A stretch of DNA of 42,802 nt from Bacteroidaceae bacterium (GTDB lineage: Bacteria > Bacteroidota > Bacteroidia > Bacteroidales > Bacteroidaceae), in the NCBI GenBank assembly GCA_902362595.1, contig CABIXF010000034.1, forward strand, positions 1-42,802. Direction: 5' to 3'. Shown here piece by piece: positions 17,422 through 25,257 of the stretch. Every line of letters begins with the position of its first letter. Within the stretch, counting starts at the first letter, position 1. Position numbers and translations under genes: made by a program. A model generated the notes under the pieces. The model had not been told where the DNA came from. It was given only the letters and a program-made list of their open reading frames with translations, and searched no databases.

Positions 17422-17455
17422 TATTTTAAGGTTTGAACCCCAATTACCTTAAATA
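17422..17455. repeat. imperfect inverted repeat upstream of the ATPase gene
   Basis: TATTTTAAGGT at 17422-17432 pairs with ACCTTAAATA at 17446-17455, with one bulged base. It lies between the minus-strand -7 box and the ATPase start codon, near the expected transcription start, so it may be an operator or a leader hairpin. Confidence 0.45.
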
Positions 17456-17460
17456 ATATA

Positions 17461-17468
17461 CAAATATA
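17461..17468 (-). promoter_or_regulatory. -7 element for the ATPase-TOPRIM-DUF262 operon
   Basis: On the minus strand this reads TATATTTG, a perfect TAnnTTTG box about 70 bp upstream of the ATPase ATG. A TTTG lies at 17484-17481 but only 12 bp away, closer than the normal spacing, so the -33 element is uncertain. Confidence 0.4.
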
Positions 17469-17638
17469 TTCATTAAAATCCAAATAAGACCATAATGGGC
17501 GATAAAAAAATGATAAATCCGTTCCATGAAATACTCCTGATATTAGTGCATATTTTGTTTTTCTTCGGAAAAAGCAGAAAATAAGAAAAGTTCCTGTCGA
17601 CATTTGAAGAGATAAGAAGTCTTTTGCAGACTTGTAAA

Positions 17639-17764
17639 AAACGCCGAAGCGTTTTGTTTCAAACGCCCTTACGTTTTCCTTCAAACGCCTAAGCGTTTTA
17701 GATAAAACGCTTCGACGTTTTGACTAAAACGTTTCGGCGTTTCAGTGCAAACGTTTCGGCGTTT
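17639..17764. repeat. six AAACG-N6-CGTTT palindromes at exact 22-bp period
   Basis: The pattern AAACG, six bases, CGTTT occurs at 17639, 17661, 17683, 17705, 17727 and 17749, each 16 bp long and separated by 6 bp of unrelated sequence. The central six bases differ (for example CCGAAG, CCTAAG, TTTCGG). Units 1 and 3 have purine-type centres (GAAG, TAAG), and units 4-6 look like the reverse complement of unit 1, so the whole block is also roughly an inverted repeat, and it ends in a T7 run. It could be an operator array (22 bp is about two helical turns) or an RNA hairpin cluster. It lies between the divergent defence and polysaccharide operons. Confidence 0.85.
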
Positions 17765-17997
17765 TTTTATGGGCTCTGAGGCAGTGATATGGGGAGATAT
17801 AATACCGAATTTGTGATATCTGCAAGAAAAAAGATAAATTCTGTTTTACATGAATGAAATATGCCTCTTTTTTTTTGATTATTTTATGTTTTTCTCTTCC
17901 TTTTGAAAATCAATCCATTAAAAAACGTTGTTTGACGTTCTAGCAAATTTGTGTTAGTTTCACTAGTTGGAAGAACACAATTTTGCCTGAAAAGAGT
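17765..17997. other. AT-rich non-coding gap before the polysaccharide promoter
   Basis: I see no gene. It contains a T9 tract (17868-17876) and a related but shifted palindrome AACGT-N6-ACGTT at 17924-17939, which may be a seventh, diverged site of the array. No inverted repeats flank the promoter in the manner of invertible capsule promoters. Confidence 0.5.
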
Positions 17998-18027
17998 TTT
18001 GTGGTATTGTTTCTTTGCTTATCTTTG
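17998..18027 (+). promoter_or_regulatory. promoter of the polysaccharide operon
   Basis: TTTG at 17998-18001 and TATCTTTG at 18020-18027, 18 bp apart, match the Bacteroides -33 and -7 elements well. Transcription would begin near 18033, leaving a leader of about 185 nt before the first gene, long enough for antitermination control. Confidence 0.65.
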
Positions 18028-18087
18028 TATCTAGATTCATTCCTATGAAAACGCATATTCATGGGGAAAAGATGAAGAAAATAAGAT

Positions 18088-18111
18088 AGTTTAACTCGTT
18101 TAAACTTTTTT
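18088..18111 (+). terminator. leader hairpin with T-run (attenuator candidate)
   Basis: AGTTTAA (18088-18094) pairs perfectly with TTAAACT (18100-18106) around a 5-nt loop, followed directly by a run of T. It sits in the untranslated leader of the operon, 110 bp before the UpxY-like gene. UpxY proteins act on the leader of their own operon to prevent early termination, so this is a plausible target. The stem is AT-rich and may be weak alone. Confidence 0.45.
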
Positions 18112-18219
18112 ATCTATGAAAAATAAAGGCGATGCCTTAGCGCATGAAAAACAGCAAATGGCATGCAACTCACCAAGTGAGAACGTACGCCAGACCAACA
18201 TAAATTAGAAGCAATATCG

Positions 18220-19263
18220 ATGTCACTGTATAGTTCAGACGTTCCTTCTAAAGCCGGGGGAGGCAATCTTGATAACGGATTAAATCTATTTGGTCCGGAA
18301 CTAGAAAAACGCGCTGTAGAAAACTCTTCCTGGTGCTATCTGTTCGTTTACTACTCAAAAGTCGATGTGGTAGACAAGATTCTAAGGGAACAATTTCGTA
18401 CATTTATTCACCGTACCATTATATACAAGCGGGGTAAATCGCATGTGGAGAGCAAGGAAGTACCCACCATTACCGGCCTGATATTCGTGCAGGGGGATAT
18501 CCTGAAGATACAGTCTTTCCTGAACAGCCGTTTCATCGGTCTGCATTTGGTGAAAGATTGCAGCACGAAGACGGTGGCCGTAATTTCCGACCGTGTCATG
18601 CAGTCGTTCATACAGGTGTCCCAGCTTGATTCCCACCGCATTCGTTTCATGCCTCATTCCTTCGACTACTATGCAGAGGGGCATACGCTGGTCAAGATGA
18701 CCTCGGGTGTACTGGCCGGCATGGAAGGCTATCAGGTACGTATCTCCCGCGACAAATGTTTTGTGACCACCCTTGGCGGCATGACGGTAGCCATCGGTGG
18801 CGTGTCGAAGGAAACCTTCGAAGACGTGGACGAGTACATCCGCCAGCGCAGGGTTCAGTTGCGTGAGGAAAGCGGGTCGCTCGACGCGAACCTGACGGTC
18901 GTGCAGCAGGAGATAGACAAGTGTTTTTTCTCTCCCGAGAACCGTCTGGATGTGATTTCCATAGCCAGCAGTCTTGATCAGTGGCTGGAAAAGTCGCGCT
19001 TGCTTCTTCGGAAGGAACAGTTTGCTGAGGCCACGGAGATTGTGCTTTTCATCCTCGAAGAGATTGGTTCCCGTTTTCAGTCTGCATACGGCAGTCTGGC
19101 CGCCGGAAACCTGAAGGAGATGACGGCAGTGTGTGCGGAAGCCGACCGGATATTGGGAGAGATTGCTGCGCATGCCAATGTGCCGGAAGACTTGATGTGT
19201 TTTATTGCGGCAGAACGCCAGTCGCTGGTACTTCGCTATTCGTTTTTGCCGATGGAAGAGTAA
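18220..19263 (+). CDS. UpxY-type NusG-like antiterminator with extra C-terminal domain
   Basis: This is a 347-residue regulator. Residues 38-135 form a NusG N-terminal domain (WCYLFVYYSKVD, TGLIFVQGD), and about 153-195 a KOW-like section (GHTLVKMTSGVLAGMEGYQVRI). This is the layout of UpxY proteins, which let RNA polymerase read through the leader of their own capsule operon. UpxY proteins are usually under about 200 residues; this one has about 140 further residues (about 205-347) that look helical and unassigned. It is the first gene of the polysaccharide operon. No separate UpxZ gene follows, which is unusual. The extra domain may take over that role, but this is speculation. Confidence 0.85.
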   Translation: MSLYSSDVPSKAGGGNLDNGLNLFGPELEKRAVENSSWCYLFVYYSKVDVVDKILREQFRTFIHRTIIYKRGKSHVESKEVPTITGLIFVQGDILKIQSFLNSRFIGLHLVKDCSTKTVAVISDRVMQSFIQVSQLDSHRIRFMPHSFDYYAEGHTLVKMTSGVLAGMEGYQVRISRDKCFVTTLGGMTVAIGGVSKETFEDVDEYIRQRRVQLREESGSLDANLTVVQQEIDKCFFSPENRLDVISIASSLDQWLEKSRLLLRKEQFAEATEIVLFILEEIGSRFQSAYGSLAAGNLKEMTAVCAEADRILGEIAAHANVPEDLMCFIAAERQSLVLRYSFLPMEE

Positions 19264-19269
19264 GAAAAG

Positions 19270-20811
19270 ATGGAGTTGTCTCAAAAAGAAAATACAAAGC
19301 GGATTGCCAAGAACACCCTGATGCTGTATGTCCGCATGCTGTTTGGCATGCTGGTATCACTGTATACTTCCCGTGTGGTGCTGCAGGCATTGGGCGTGGA
19401 AGATTACGGTATATACAATGTAGTAGGGGGTGTGGTGGCGATGTTCTCCATGATTTCTAGCTCTCTGTCATCGTCGGTAAGTCGTTTTTTAACGTTCGAA
19501 TTGGGAAAAGGAAACAGGGAAGGTCTGAAAAGAGTCTTTTCCACTTCATTGAGCATTCATGTAGTGTTGGCGCTTGTCATTGTGCTGTTGGGAGAAACCA
19601 TTGGACTTTGGTTTCTAAACACCCACATGACCATCCCTGAGAATCGTTTGTATGCTGCGAACTGGGTATTTCAGGCATCAATCTTTACGTTTGTCATAAA
19701 CCTTCTGAGCGTACCGTTCAGTGCGTCTATTGTATCCCATGAACGGATGAGTGCGTTTGCTTATATCGGCATATTAGACATAATTCTTCGGCTATTGATT
19801 GTATTGTTCATTGCTTATTCAGGTCTGGCATTCGATCGTCTGATTGTATATGCCTTACTTTTGGTGGGAGTAGTTGGTATCATGCAGGCAATCTATTGGA
19901 GTTACTGTACGAGGAATTTTGAGGAGTGCAGGTTCAAATTAAGTTTTGATGTCAGTTATTGGAAAGACATGAGTTCTTTCGCCGGATGGAATTTTATTGG
20001 CTGTACGGCGGGGTTACTGAAAGAGCATGGAGTAAACATCTTGCTAAACTTGTTTATGGGACCGATTGTCAATGCGGCTCGTGGAATAGCCAATACAGTG
20101 AATAATGTACTAGCTTCTTTTGCAGGTAACTTTATGACAGCTTTGAATCCGCAGATTACGAAATCCTATGCGGCGGGTAATTATGATTACATGTTTTCGC
20201 TAGTGGAACGAGGCTCTAGGTTTTCCTATTATATACTTCTGCTGTTTGCCTTGCCCATGCTGTTTGAAGCCGAGTTTGTATTGACTTTATGGTTAAAACA
20301 CTATCCCGAGCATACCGTTGATTTTGTGCGGCTTATCCTGATAGTAACCATGTGCGATATATTGTCAAATACATTGATTAATTTAAAGTCTGCAACTGGA
20401 AATATACGTAATTACCAGATTGTTGTTGGAGGTATGCTTTTGATGAATTTTCCTTTGTCGTATTTTTGTTTGAAACTAGGTTGTCCCCCTGAATCAACTT
20501 TGGTTATAGCTTTACTGGTTGCTGTTTTATGCTTATTTTTGCGACTTTTCTTTTTACGTAAAGTTGCAGGATTTTCAATAAAACGTTATTTATATAAAGT
20601 TTGTGGAAATGTGTTGGGGGTAACTTTAGTTGCTGCTATTATACCTGCATTACTGTATTTACATATGTCTGATGGCATTGTGCGATTTTTGTTTATGTGC
20701 ATCCTTACAACTTTATGTTCGTTTGTTTCCATTTATTTTATAGGATGTAGTAAGAATGAGCAGATATTTATAAGAGAGAAAATTTCCTTGTTTAAGAGAA
20801 AAATCTTTTAG
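19270..20811 (+). CDS. Wzx-type polysaccharide flippase
   Basis: This is a 513-residue integral membrane protein of the MOP/polysaccharide-transporter superfamily, with about 12-14 hydrophobic helices. The N-terminal part (NTLMLYVRMLFGMLVSLYTSRVVLQALGVEDYGIYNVVGGVV) is typical of Bacteroides LPS/capsule flippases. It would move undecaprenyl-linked repeat units across the inner membrane for polymerisation by the Wzy at 31627. It starts 6 bp after the regulator. Its 5' part has the base composition of the regulator, and its 3' end turns AT-rich, which marks the boundary of the variable locus core. Confidence 0.9.
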   Translation: MELSQKENTKRIAKNTLMLYVRMLFGMLVSLYTSRVVLQALGVEDYGIYNVVGGVVAMFSMISSSLSSSVSRFLTFELGKGNREGLKRVFSTSLSIHVVLALVIVLLGETIGLWFLNTHMTIPENRLYAANWVFQASIFTFVINLLSVPFSASIVSHERMSAFAYIGILDIILRLLIVLFIAYSGLAFDRLIVYALLLVGVVGIMQAIYWSYCTRNFEECRFKLSFDVSYWKDMSSFAGWNFIGCTAGLLKEHGVNILLNLFMGPIVNAARGIANTVNNVLASFAGNFMTALNPQITKSYAAGNYDYMFSLVERGSRFSYYILLLFALPMLFEAEFVLTLWLKHYPEHTVDFVRLILIVTMCDILSNTLINLKSATGNIRNYQIVVGGMLLMNFPLSYFCLKLGCPPESTLVIALLVAVLCLFLRLFFLRKVAGFSIKRYLYKVCGNVLGVTLVAAIIPALLYLHMSDGIVRFLFMCILTTLCSFVSIYFIGCSKNEQIFIREKISLFKRKIF

Positions 20812-20874
20812 AATTTGTGGGTTTATTCTGTATTTATGGTGTAAGGTAATATTATTCTGTAAGTAGAATTTAAT

Positions 20875-22062
20875 ATGGTGGAATTAGCTAGTAAAGAAGT
20901 TTGTACAGGATGTAGTGCTTGTGCTTATGTATGTCCTAAAGGATGTATTTCATTTAAAAGTGATAAAACTTATGATATAACATATCCTATAATTGATCAG
21001 AGTCAGTGCATTAATTGTGGAAAATGTCGGAAAGTTTGCCCTGCGTTAAATCCGTTAGAAGGTGTTATACCTTTGGGAGCTTATGCAGCATGGAGTTTAG
21101 ATCAAAAAGAGAGGCGTACCAGCGCTTCGGGAGGAATTGCCACAGAAATTTATAAATATGCTCTTGAAGCTGGATGGAGCATTGTTGGAGCTGCTTTTTG
21201 CGAGGATTTTAAAGTTTGTTTGAAATTAGCTAATAATAAGGATTCGATCAAGGAATTCAAGAATTCTAAGTATGTGTTTAGTTCTGTAGCTGATGTGTTA
21301 CCGAAAATAGCTCAGAATTTAAAATCCGGTGGTAAAATTATTGTTATTGCTTTGCCGTGTCAGATAGCTGCAATTCGGAAAATATTTCATAAGGATTTAG
21401 ATAATCTTTTATTGGTGGATTTGGTTTGTCACGGCATTATGCCTTATGTATATTTAAAGCAGTACATAAGTTATATGGAGAAGTTGTACCATAAAAAAGT
21501 AAAAAGGCTTACATTCAGGGATCCAGAAGGTGGAACACAAAATTACTTTTTATCATTATACGATCAAGAAAAAAAATGTTTCTATTCCAGTAATAAATTA
21601 AACGATTCATATCAATTTGCATTTCATCGTATGGTGGCTTATCGAGAGAATTGTTATCATTGTTATTATGCTAATAATAGACGAATTTCTGATATTACAT
21701 TAGGAGATTATAAAGGGTTAGGTGTGTGTGCTCCGTGTACTTTTTCAAACGAAAAGGTGAGTTGCATATTGGTTAATACTGAAAAAGGCAAGAAGTATAT
21801 TGATAGATTAATTGAGAATAAGTTAATTGAAGCTGAAAATCGTCCGATTGAAGAACCAATTAAAGGCGACTCCCAACTACGTCATCCTTCAGTAAAATCA
21901 TTTTCACGTCTGTTATGGGAAAAAAAATATAACGGTGATTTTGTGAATGTTACTCAATACGTTTATAGGATATCAAAATATAGGGACTCCCTGCTTTGGG
22001 TATGTCACTTACCTAAACGAATATTTAGAAAAATATTGAGGATTCTTTATATAAAAAAATAA
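20875..22062 (+). CDS. FrhB-like Fe-S protein (coenzyme F420 hydrogenase beta-subunit family)
   Basis: This is a 395-residue protein with two [4Fe-4S] motifs: C10-x2-C13-x2-C16-x3-C20 and C45-x2-C48-x2-C51-x3-C55. The FrhB N- and C-terminal domains follow (SASGGIATEIYKYALE, VVALPCQI-like IVIALPCQIAAIRK, DLVCHG, ITLGDYKG). Members occur in many Bacteroides polysaccharide loci, often next to a pyruvyltransferase as here, but their reaction is not established. Bacteroides do not make F420, so another flavin-type cofactor is likely. A redox step on a sugar or its substituent is the simplest guess. It lies 63 bp after wzx and is AT-rich. Confidence 0.85.
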   Translation: MVELASKEVCTGCSACAYVCPKGCISFKSDKTYDITYPIIDQSQCINCGKCRKVCPALNPLEGVIPLGAYAAWSLDQKERRTSASGGIATEIYKYALEAGWSIVGAAFCEDFKVCLKLANNKDSIKEFKNSKYVFSSVADVLPKIAQNLKSGGKIIVIALPCQIAAIRKIFHKDLDNLLLVDLVCHGIMPYVYLKQYISYMEKLYHKKVKRLTFRDPEGGTQNYFLSLYDQEKKCFYSSNKLNDSYQFAFHRMVAYRENCYHCYYANNRRISDITLGDYKGLGVCAPCTFSNEKVSCILVNTEKGKKYIDRLIENKLIEAENRPIEEPIKGDSQLRHPSVKSFSRLLWEKKYNGDFVNVTQYVYRISKYRDSLLWVCHLPKRIFRKILRILYIKK

Positions 22063-22068
22063 GTATAA

Positions 22069-23139
22069 ATGAGGATTGGAATTATTACTGTCCATAGAGC
22101 ATACAACTATGGCTCTGTTTTGCAGTGTTATGCTTTACAAGAATATTTAAAGCGTTTAGGTCATGATGTTTGGGTGATAGACTATCGCCAACGGTGGACC
22201 GAAGCTGTATATAAACCATTCAGTCTATATTATATCTGGCAACTTATTAAACGACATGATATTCATGCCGTCATCGGTTATTGGAGAGGGAGAAGGGGAA
22301 GGCGTAATTACTGTAATACTGCAAATAAAATCTTTCGTTCATTTTGCTCTAAAAATTTGCATCTAACATCTTCCTGTAGGCGTAAGATCCCACAAAATTT
22401 TGATGCATATATTATCGGAAGTGATCAACTCTGGTCATATCAATGTGTTGGTGGGGAGGATAAAATCTATTTGGGCAAATTTAAACGCCCTAAGAACAGT
22501 AAACTAATTGGGTATGCGATAAGTTCTAGTACGAATTCACTTTATAAGATGGGAGGAAAAAAATTAAAGCATGTATTGGCTAACTTTGATAAAATCTCAT
22601 TACGTGAAAAAAGCAATTCAAAGATAGTTGAACAATTAACAGGTGTTTCATTACCAATAACCATAGATCCTACATTATTGGCAGATGAAAGTATTTGGAG
22701 TTCTATGATAAATTCCGAAAAATGGAGCAAGCGTGATTATATTGTTACTTATCAAGCTCGTCCGGTTGCAGGTAATCCTACTTATTTATATGATAAAGCT
22801 TCTATAATGGCTTTGCAAAAAGATGACACAGAAATTATAGATTTGAGTTCAATGACATATTCTGTGGAAGATTTCATTTCATCTATAAAATATGCAAAGT
22901 GTGTATTTACGACTTCATTTCATGCTGTAGTGTTTTCTATGTTAATGGAAACTCCATGTTATGCCGTTTGTTTAGGAGATGGATTGGATGTTCGTTATGT
23001 TGATTTTTTAAAGAATATCGGCTTGGAAAAAGAAATTGTTGATATTGATTTTGTTCCTACTTCTCTTGATATCGATTTTACGATAGTAAAAAAGAAATTG
23101 GAGACTTATAGGAAACAGTCACAGGATTTCTTAGATTAA
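22069..23139 (+). CDS. polysaccharide pyruvyltransferase family protein
   Basis: This 356-residue enzyme belongs to the CsaB/WcaK-like family. The N-terminus IGIITVHRAYNYGSVLQCYALQEYLK, the GSDQLW motif at 117-122 and the late SFHAVVFSMLMETP stretch are the usual family marks. It would transfer pyruvate from phosphoenolpyruvate to a sugar as a ketal, adding negative charge to the polysaccharide. It starts 6 bp after the FrhB-like gene, so the two are probably coexpressed and may act on the same residue. The donor or acceptor could differ from pyruvate and sugar, as the family is broad. Confidence 0.87.
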   Translation: MRIGIITVHRAYNYGSVLQCYALQEYLKRLGHDVWVIDYRQRWTEAVYKPFSLYYIWQLIKRHDIHAVIGYWRGRRGRRNYCNTANKIFRSFCSKNLHLTSSCRRKIPQNFDAYIIGSDQLWSYQCVGGEDKIYLGKFKRPKNSKLIGYAISSSTNSLYKMGGKKLKHVLANFDKISLREKSNSKIVEQLTGVSLPITIDPTLLADESIWSSMINSEKWSKRDYIVTYQARPVAGNPTYLYDKASIMALQKDDTEIIDLSSMTYSVEDFISSIKYAKCVFTTSFHAVVFSMLMETPCYAVCLGDGLDVRYVDFLKNIGLEKEIVDIDFVPTSLDIDFTIVKKKLETYRKQSQDFLD

Positions 23140-23392
23140 TGAATGTATTAGGAATATTATTAATCCGACTTGTGATAATTGGGAACTATTATTGATAGAT
23201 ATGGGGAGTACAGATAGATTAGGTTTAATTTGTGATGAATGGGTACAAAAGGATTTACGGATTAAAGTTTTATTTAAAACTTATTCATGAGATGTTGACA
23301 AAGAAGAATCTTTTCGTAATTATTTAGTTTATTCTTGGTTACGTGTCGCATGGGGTGTAAAAAGATTTGGTAAATGCTATAATATATCCTGA
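23138..23392 (+). pseudogene. remnant of a GT2 glycosyltransferase
   Basis: The frame beginning at 23138 encodes NECIRNIINPTCDNWELLLIDMGSTD in pieces, then GLICDEWVQKDLRIKV, clearly the first quarter of a GT2 enzyme (usual form: ECIDSIL.QTY.NWELLLIDDGSTD). It has no start codon, an in-frame TGA at 23288-23290 and another stop at 23390. The metal-binding half, the acceptor half and the N-terminal strand are gone. It shows that the sugar sequence of this polysaccharide has changed in the past. Confidence 0.72.
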
Positions 23393-23586
23393 GAATCTAA
23401 CTGTTTTGATTTCATTTTATGTGTTGTTCTTTATAGTCATAAAGTTATAAGAATAAAGAAATCCTTTATATAGTTATAGAAGGACTGCTTGTGTATTGAA
23501 ATTATATAGTTAAATTAATTAGGGTTGTATTTTTCTTGATATCCTGAATTTAACAGAATATTAATAATTGTTTTTTATTCATAATT

Positions 23587-24579
23587 ATGTTTGAAGATAT
23601 TAAAATATCAGTAATAATACCGATATATAATGTGGAAGTTTATATTGCTCGTTGTGCAGAAACATTGATGAAACAAACTTTAAAAGAAGGAATTGAATAC
23701 ATTTTTGTGAATGATGCCACTAAAGATAACAGTATAGCAGTCCTTCAATCGGTTCTAGAAAAGTATCCTTTAAGGAAGGGGCAAATAAAAATTGTTTCTC
23801 ATAAATATAATCAGGGTTTACCTGCAGCCCGGAATACAGGCTTAGCATTAGCTAAAGGAAAATATATTTATCATTGCGATAGCGATGATTATGTTGAATA
23901 TGATGCGTTGGAATGCCTTTATAAAGTTGCAGTTAAGAATAATGCAGATATAGTATGGTGTGATTATTCAGAACTTTATCCGAACGCTGAGAGAAATAAA
24001 AAACAACCTTCATTTGATTCCTCAATGGAGGCTGTAAAGGGTATGCTCACAGGAAAAATGGAATATAATGTATGGAATAAGTTAGTAAAGCATGATTTGT
24101 ATATAAAAAATAATATAGAATTTCCTAAAGGTTATCCGATGGGAGAGGATTTAACTATGATAATGCTATTTGTGAATTCTCAAAAGGTTGTTCATGTTCC
24201 TATAGTTTTATATCATTATGATAGAACCAATCAAAATGCCATGACATATTCTATGTCTGAAGAAAAACAGAATGTTTTGACGCACAATGTTGCAATGGTT
24301 GAGAGTTATTTGTGTAGGAAATATGGTAATTCATTAATGCTAGAAATAGCAACCCTTAAATTGAATTTGAAATGGCCTTTTCTTATTTCTACAGATAAAA
24401 TAGAAGTTTATAAAAGATGGAATAAGTGGTTTCCTGAAGCCAATGAATATATAACCCGACAGTCTGTTAGCGGCAGAATAAAAGTATTAGAATTGTGCGC
24501 TTCCAAAAAGCAATATTGGATAATTTGGTTACATTATTGGCTAGTTGTAAGGTTGTATTATAAGGTCTTTGGTAAGTAG
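23587..24579 (+). CDS. GT2 glycosyltransferase (paralogue A)
   Basis: This is a 330-residue GT-A fold family 2 enzyme, acting on the cytoplasmic face on the lipid-linked repeat unit. The nucleotide-binding start is ISVIIPIYNVEVYI with VNDATKD at 41-47, and the metal motif DSDD is at 98-101. It is closely related to the gene at 30626: both share LPAARNTGL, YNVWNKLVK, the GEDxTM acceptor-side motif and a WYPEAN/WFPEAN ending. This copy is AT-rich while the other is not. The sugar specificity cannot be read. It follows a 195-bp stretch after the GT2 remnant. Confidence 0.9.
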   Translation: MFEDIKISVIIPIYNVEVYIARCAETLMKQTLKEGIEYIFVNDATKDNSIAVLQSVLEKYPLRKGQIKIVSHKYNQGLPAARNTGLALAKGKYIYHCDSDDYVEYDALECLYKVAVKNNADIVWCDYSELYPNAERNKKQPSFDSSMEAVKGMLTGKMEYNVWNKLVKHDLYIKNNIEFPKGYPMGEDLTMIMLFVNSQKVVHVPIVLYHYDRTNQNAMTYSMSEEKQNVLTHNVAMVESYLCRKYGNSLMLEIATLKLNLKWPFLISTDKIEVYKRWNKWFPEANEYITRQSVSGRIKVLELCASKKQYWIIWLHYWLVVRLYYKVFGK

Positions 24580-24882
24580 TTTATGTAACATTTTTTATTT
24601 TATACACACTAGTTATTTATTTGTGGATGGTGGTCATGTTGTCGCTTTCTGTTATATTGCTATACTTTTATTTTTGTTGTTTTTATGATATTATTATCAG
24701 GTTGTCATTGATAGAAAGTAAATTGTTCTTTATTATAAAGAATTTTTTATGTTAACATTTTTACGGTATTATTTATTATATTGTAAATGGTGTAATATTA
24801 ATTACTTAGCTGTTTTTTATTAATCACTTTTATGTTGACATTGTTATTTGGCGATATTGAAGGTCTATAATATTTTGAAAAG
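24580..24882. other. AT-rich gap, no gene seen
   Basis: About 300 bp of very AT-rich sequence holds no readable ORF. A TATTTTTG at 24669-24676 fits a -7 box, but such matches are expected by chance in this composition and no -33 TTTG is at the right distance. It marks the left edge of the GtrA-GtrB-GtrC-like module and may be an import junction. Confidence 0.4.
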
Positions 24883-25257
24883 ATGTTACACAAGTATCAA
24901 GAAATTATACGTTTCTGCATAGTAGGTACTTTAGCTACAGGCATTCACTATGGGGTATATTTATTGTTGAACCAATTAATTTTGGTGTGGCTTGCTTATT
25001 CTATTGGATATGTTGTAAGTTTTATATTTAATTTTTATTTAACGAGTGTATTTACTTTTAAATCAAAAGCGACAATAAAAAAAGGTATAGGTTTTATTTT
25101 TTGTCACTTGGTTAATTATATTTTGCATCTTTTTTTCCTTTCCTTTTTTATATGGATGGGAGTTGGAAAAAATTATGCACCTATTCCTGTATATTTAATC
25201 GTAATACCGATTAATTTTTTGTTAGTTCGATTCGTATTTAAGACAAAAAAATTATGA
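24883..25257 (+). CDS. GtrA-family membrane protein
   Basis: This is a 124-residue protein with four predicted membrane helices and the GtrA family start (IIRFCIVGTLATGIHYGVYLLLNQ), then NFYLTSVFTFKSK in the loop, also typical. GtrA proteins are thought to flip undecaprenyl-phosphate-linked sugar to the periplasm for side-branch glycosylation. Its stop overlaps the start of the GtrB-like gene by 4 bp (ATGA). Confidence 0.88.
   Translation: MLHKYQEIIRFCIVGTLATGIHYGVYLLLNQLILVWLAYSIGYVVSFIFNFYLTSVFTFKSKATIKKGIGFIFCHLVNYILHLFFLSFFIWMGVGKNYAPIPVYLIVIPINFLLVRFVFKTKKL

Noticed and set aside
17406..17684. 92-codon minus-strand ORF upstream of the ATPase gene
   Set aside because: It runs through the palindrome array and the putative operon promoter, has no recognisable domain, and its composition follows the non-coding gap. 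I cannot exclude a small gene, but the repeat explains the sequence better.
17639..17764. CRISPR array
   Set aside because: Repeats are 16 bp and spacers 6 bp, far below CRISPR size, the repeat centres differ, and no cas genes are present.
17770..18219. Invertible capsule promoter of the B. fragilis type
   Set aside because: I found no pair of long inverted repeats on both sides of the promoter at 17998-18027 and no invertase gene nearby.
18382..19284. 300-codon minus-strand ORF opposite the UpxY-like gene
   Set aside because: It is antisense to a well-supported NusG-like protein and has no domain or promoter.
24669..24676. Promoter before the GtrA-like gene
   Set aside because: The TAnnTTTG match has no TTTG at the right distance, and such matches are expected by chance in this very AT-rich gap.
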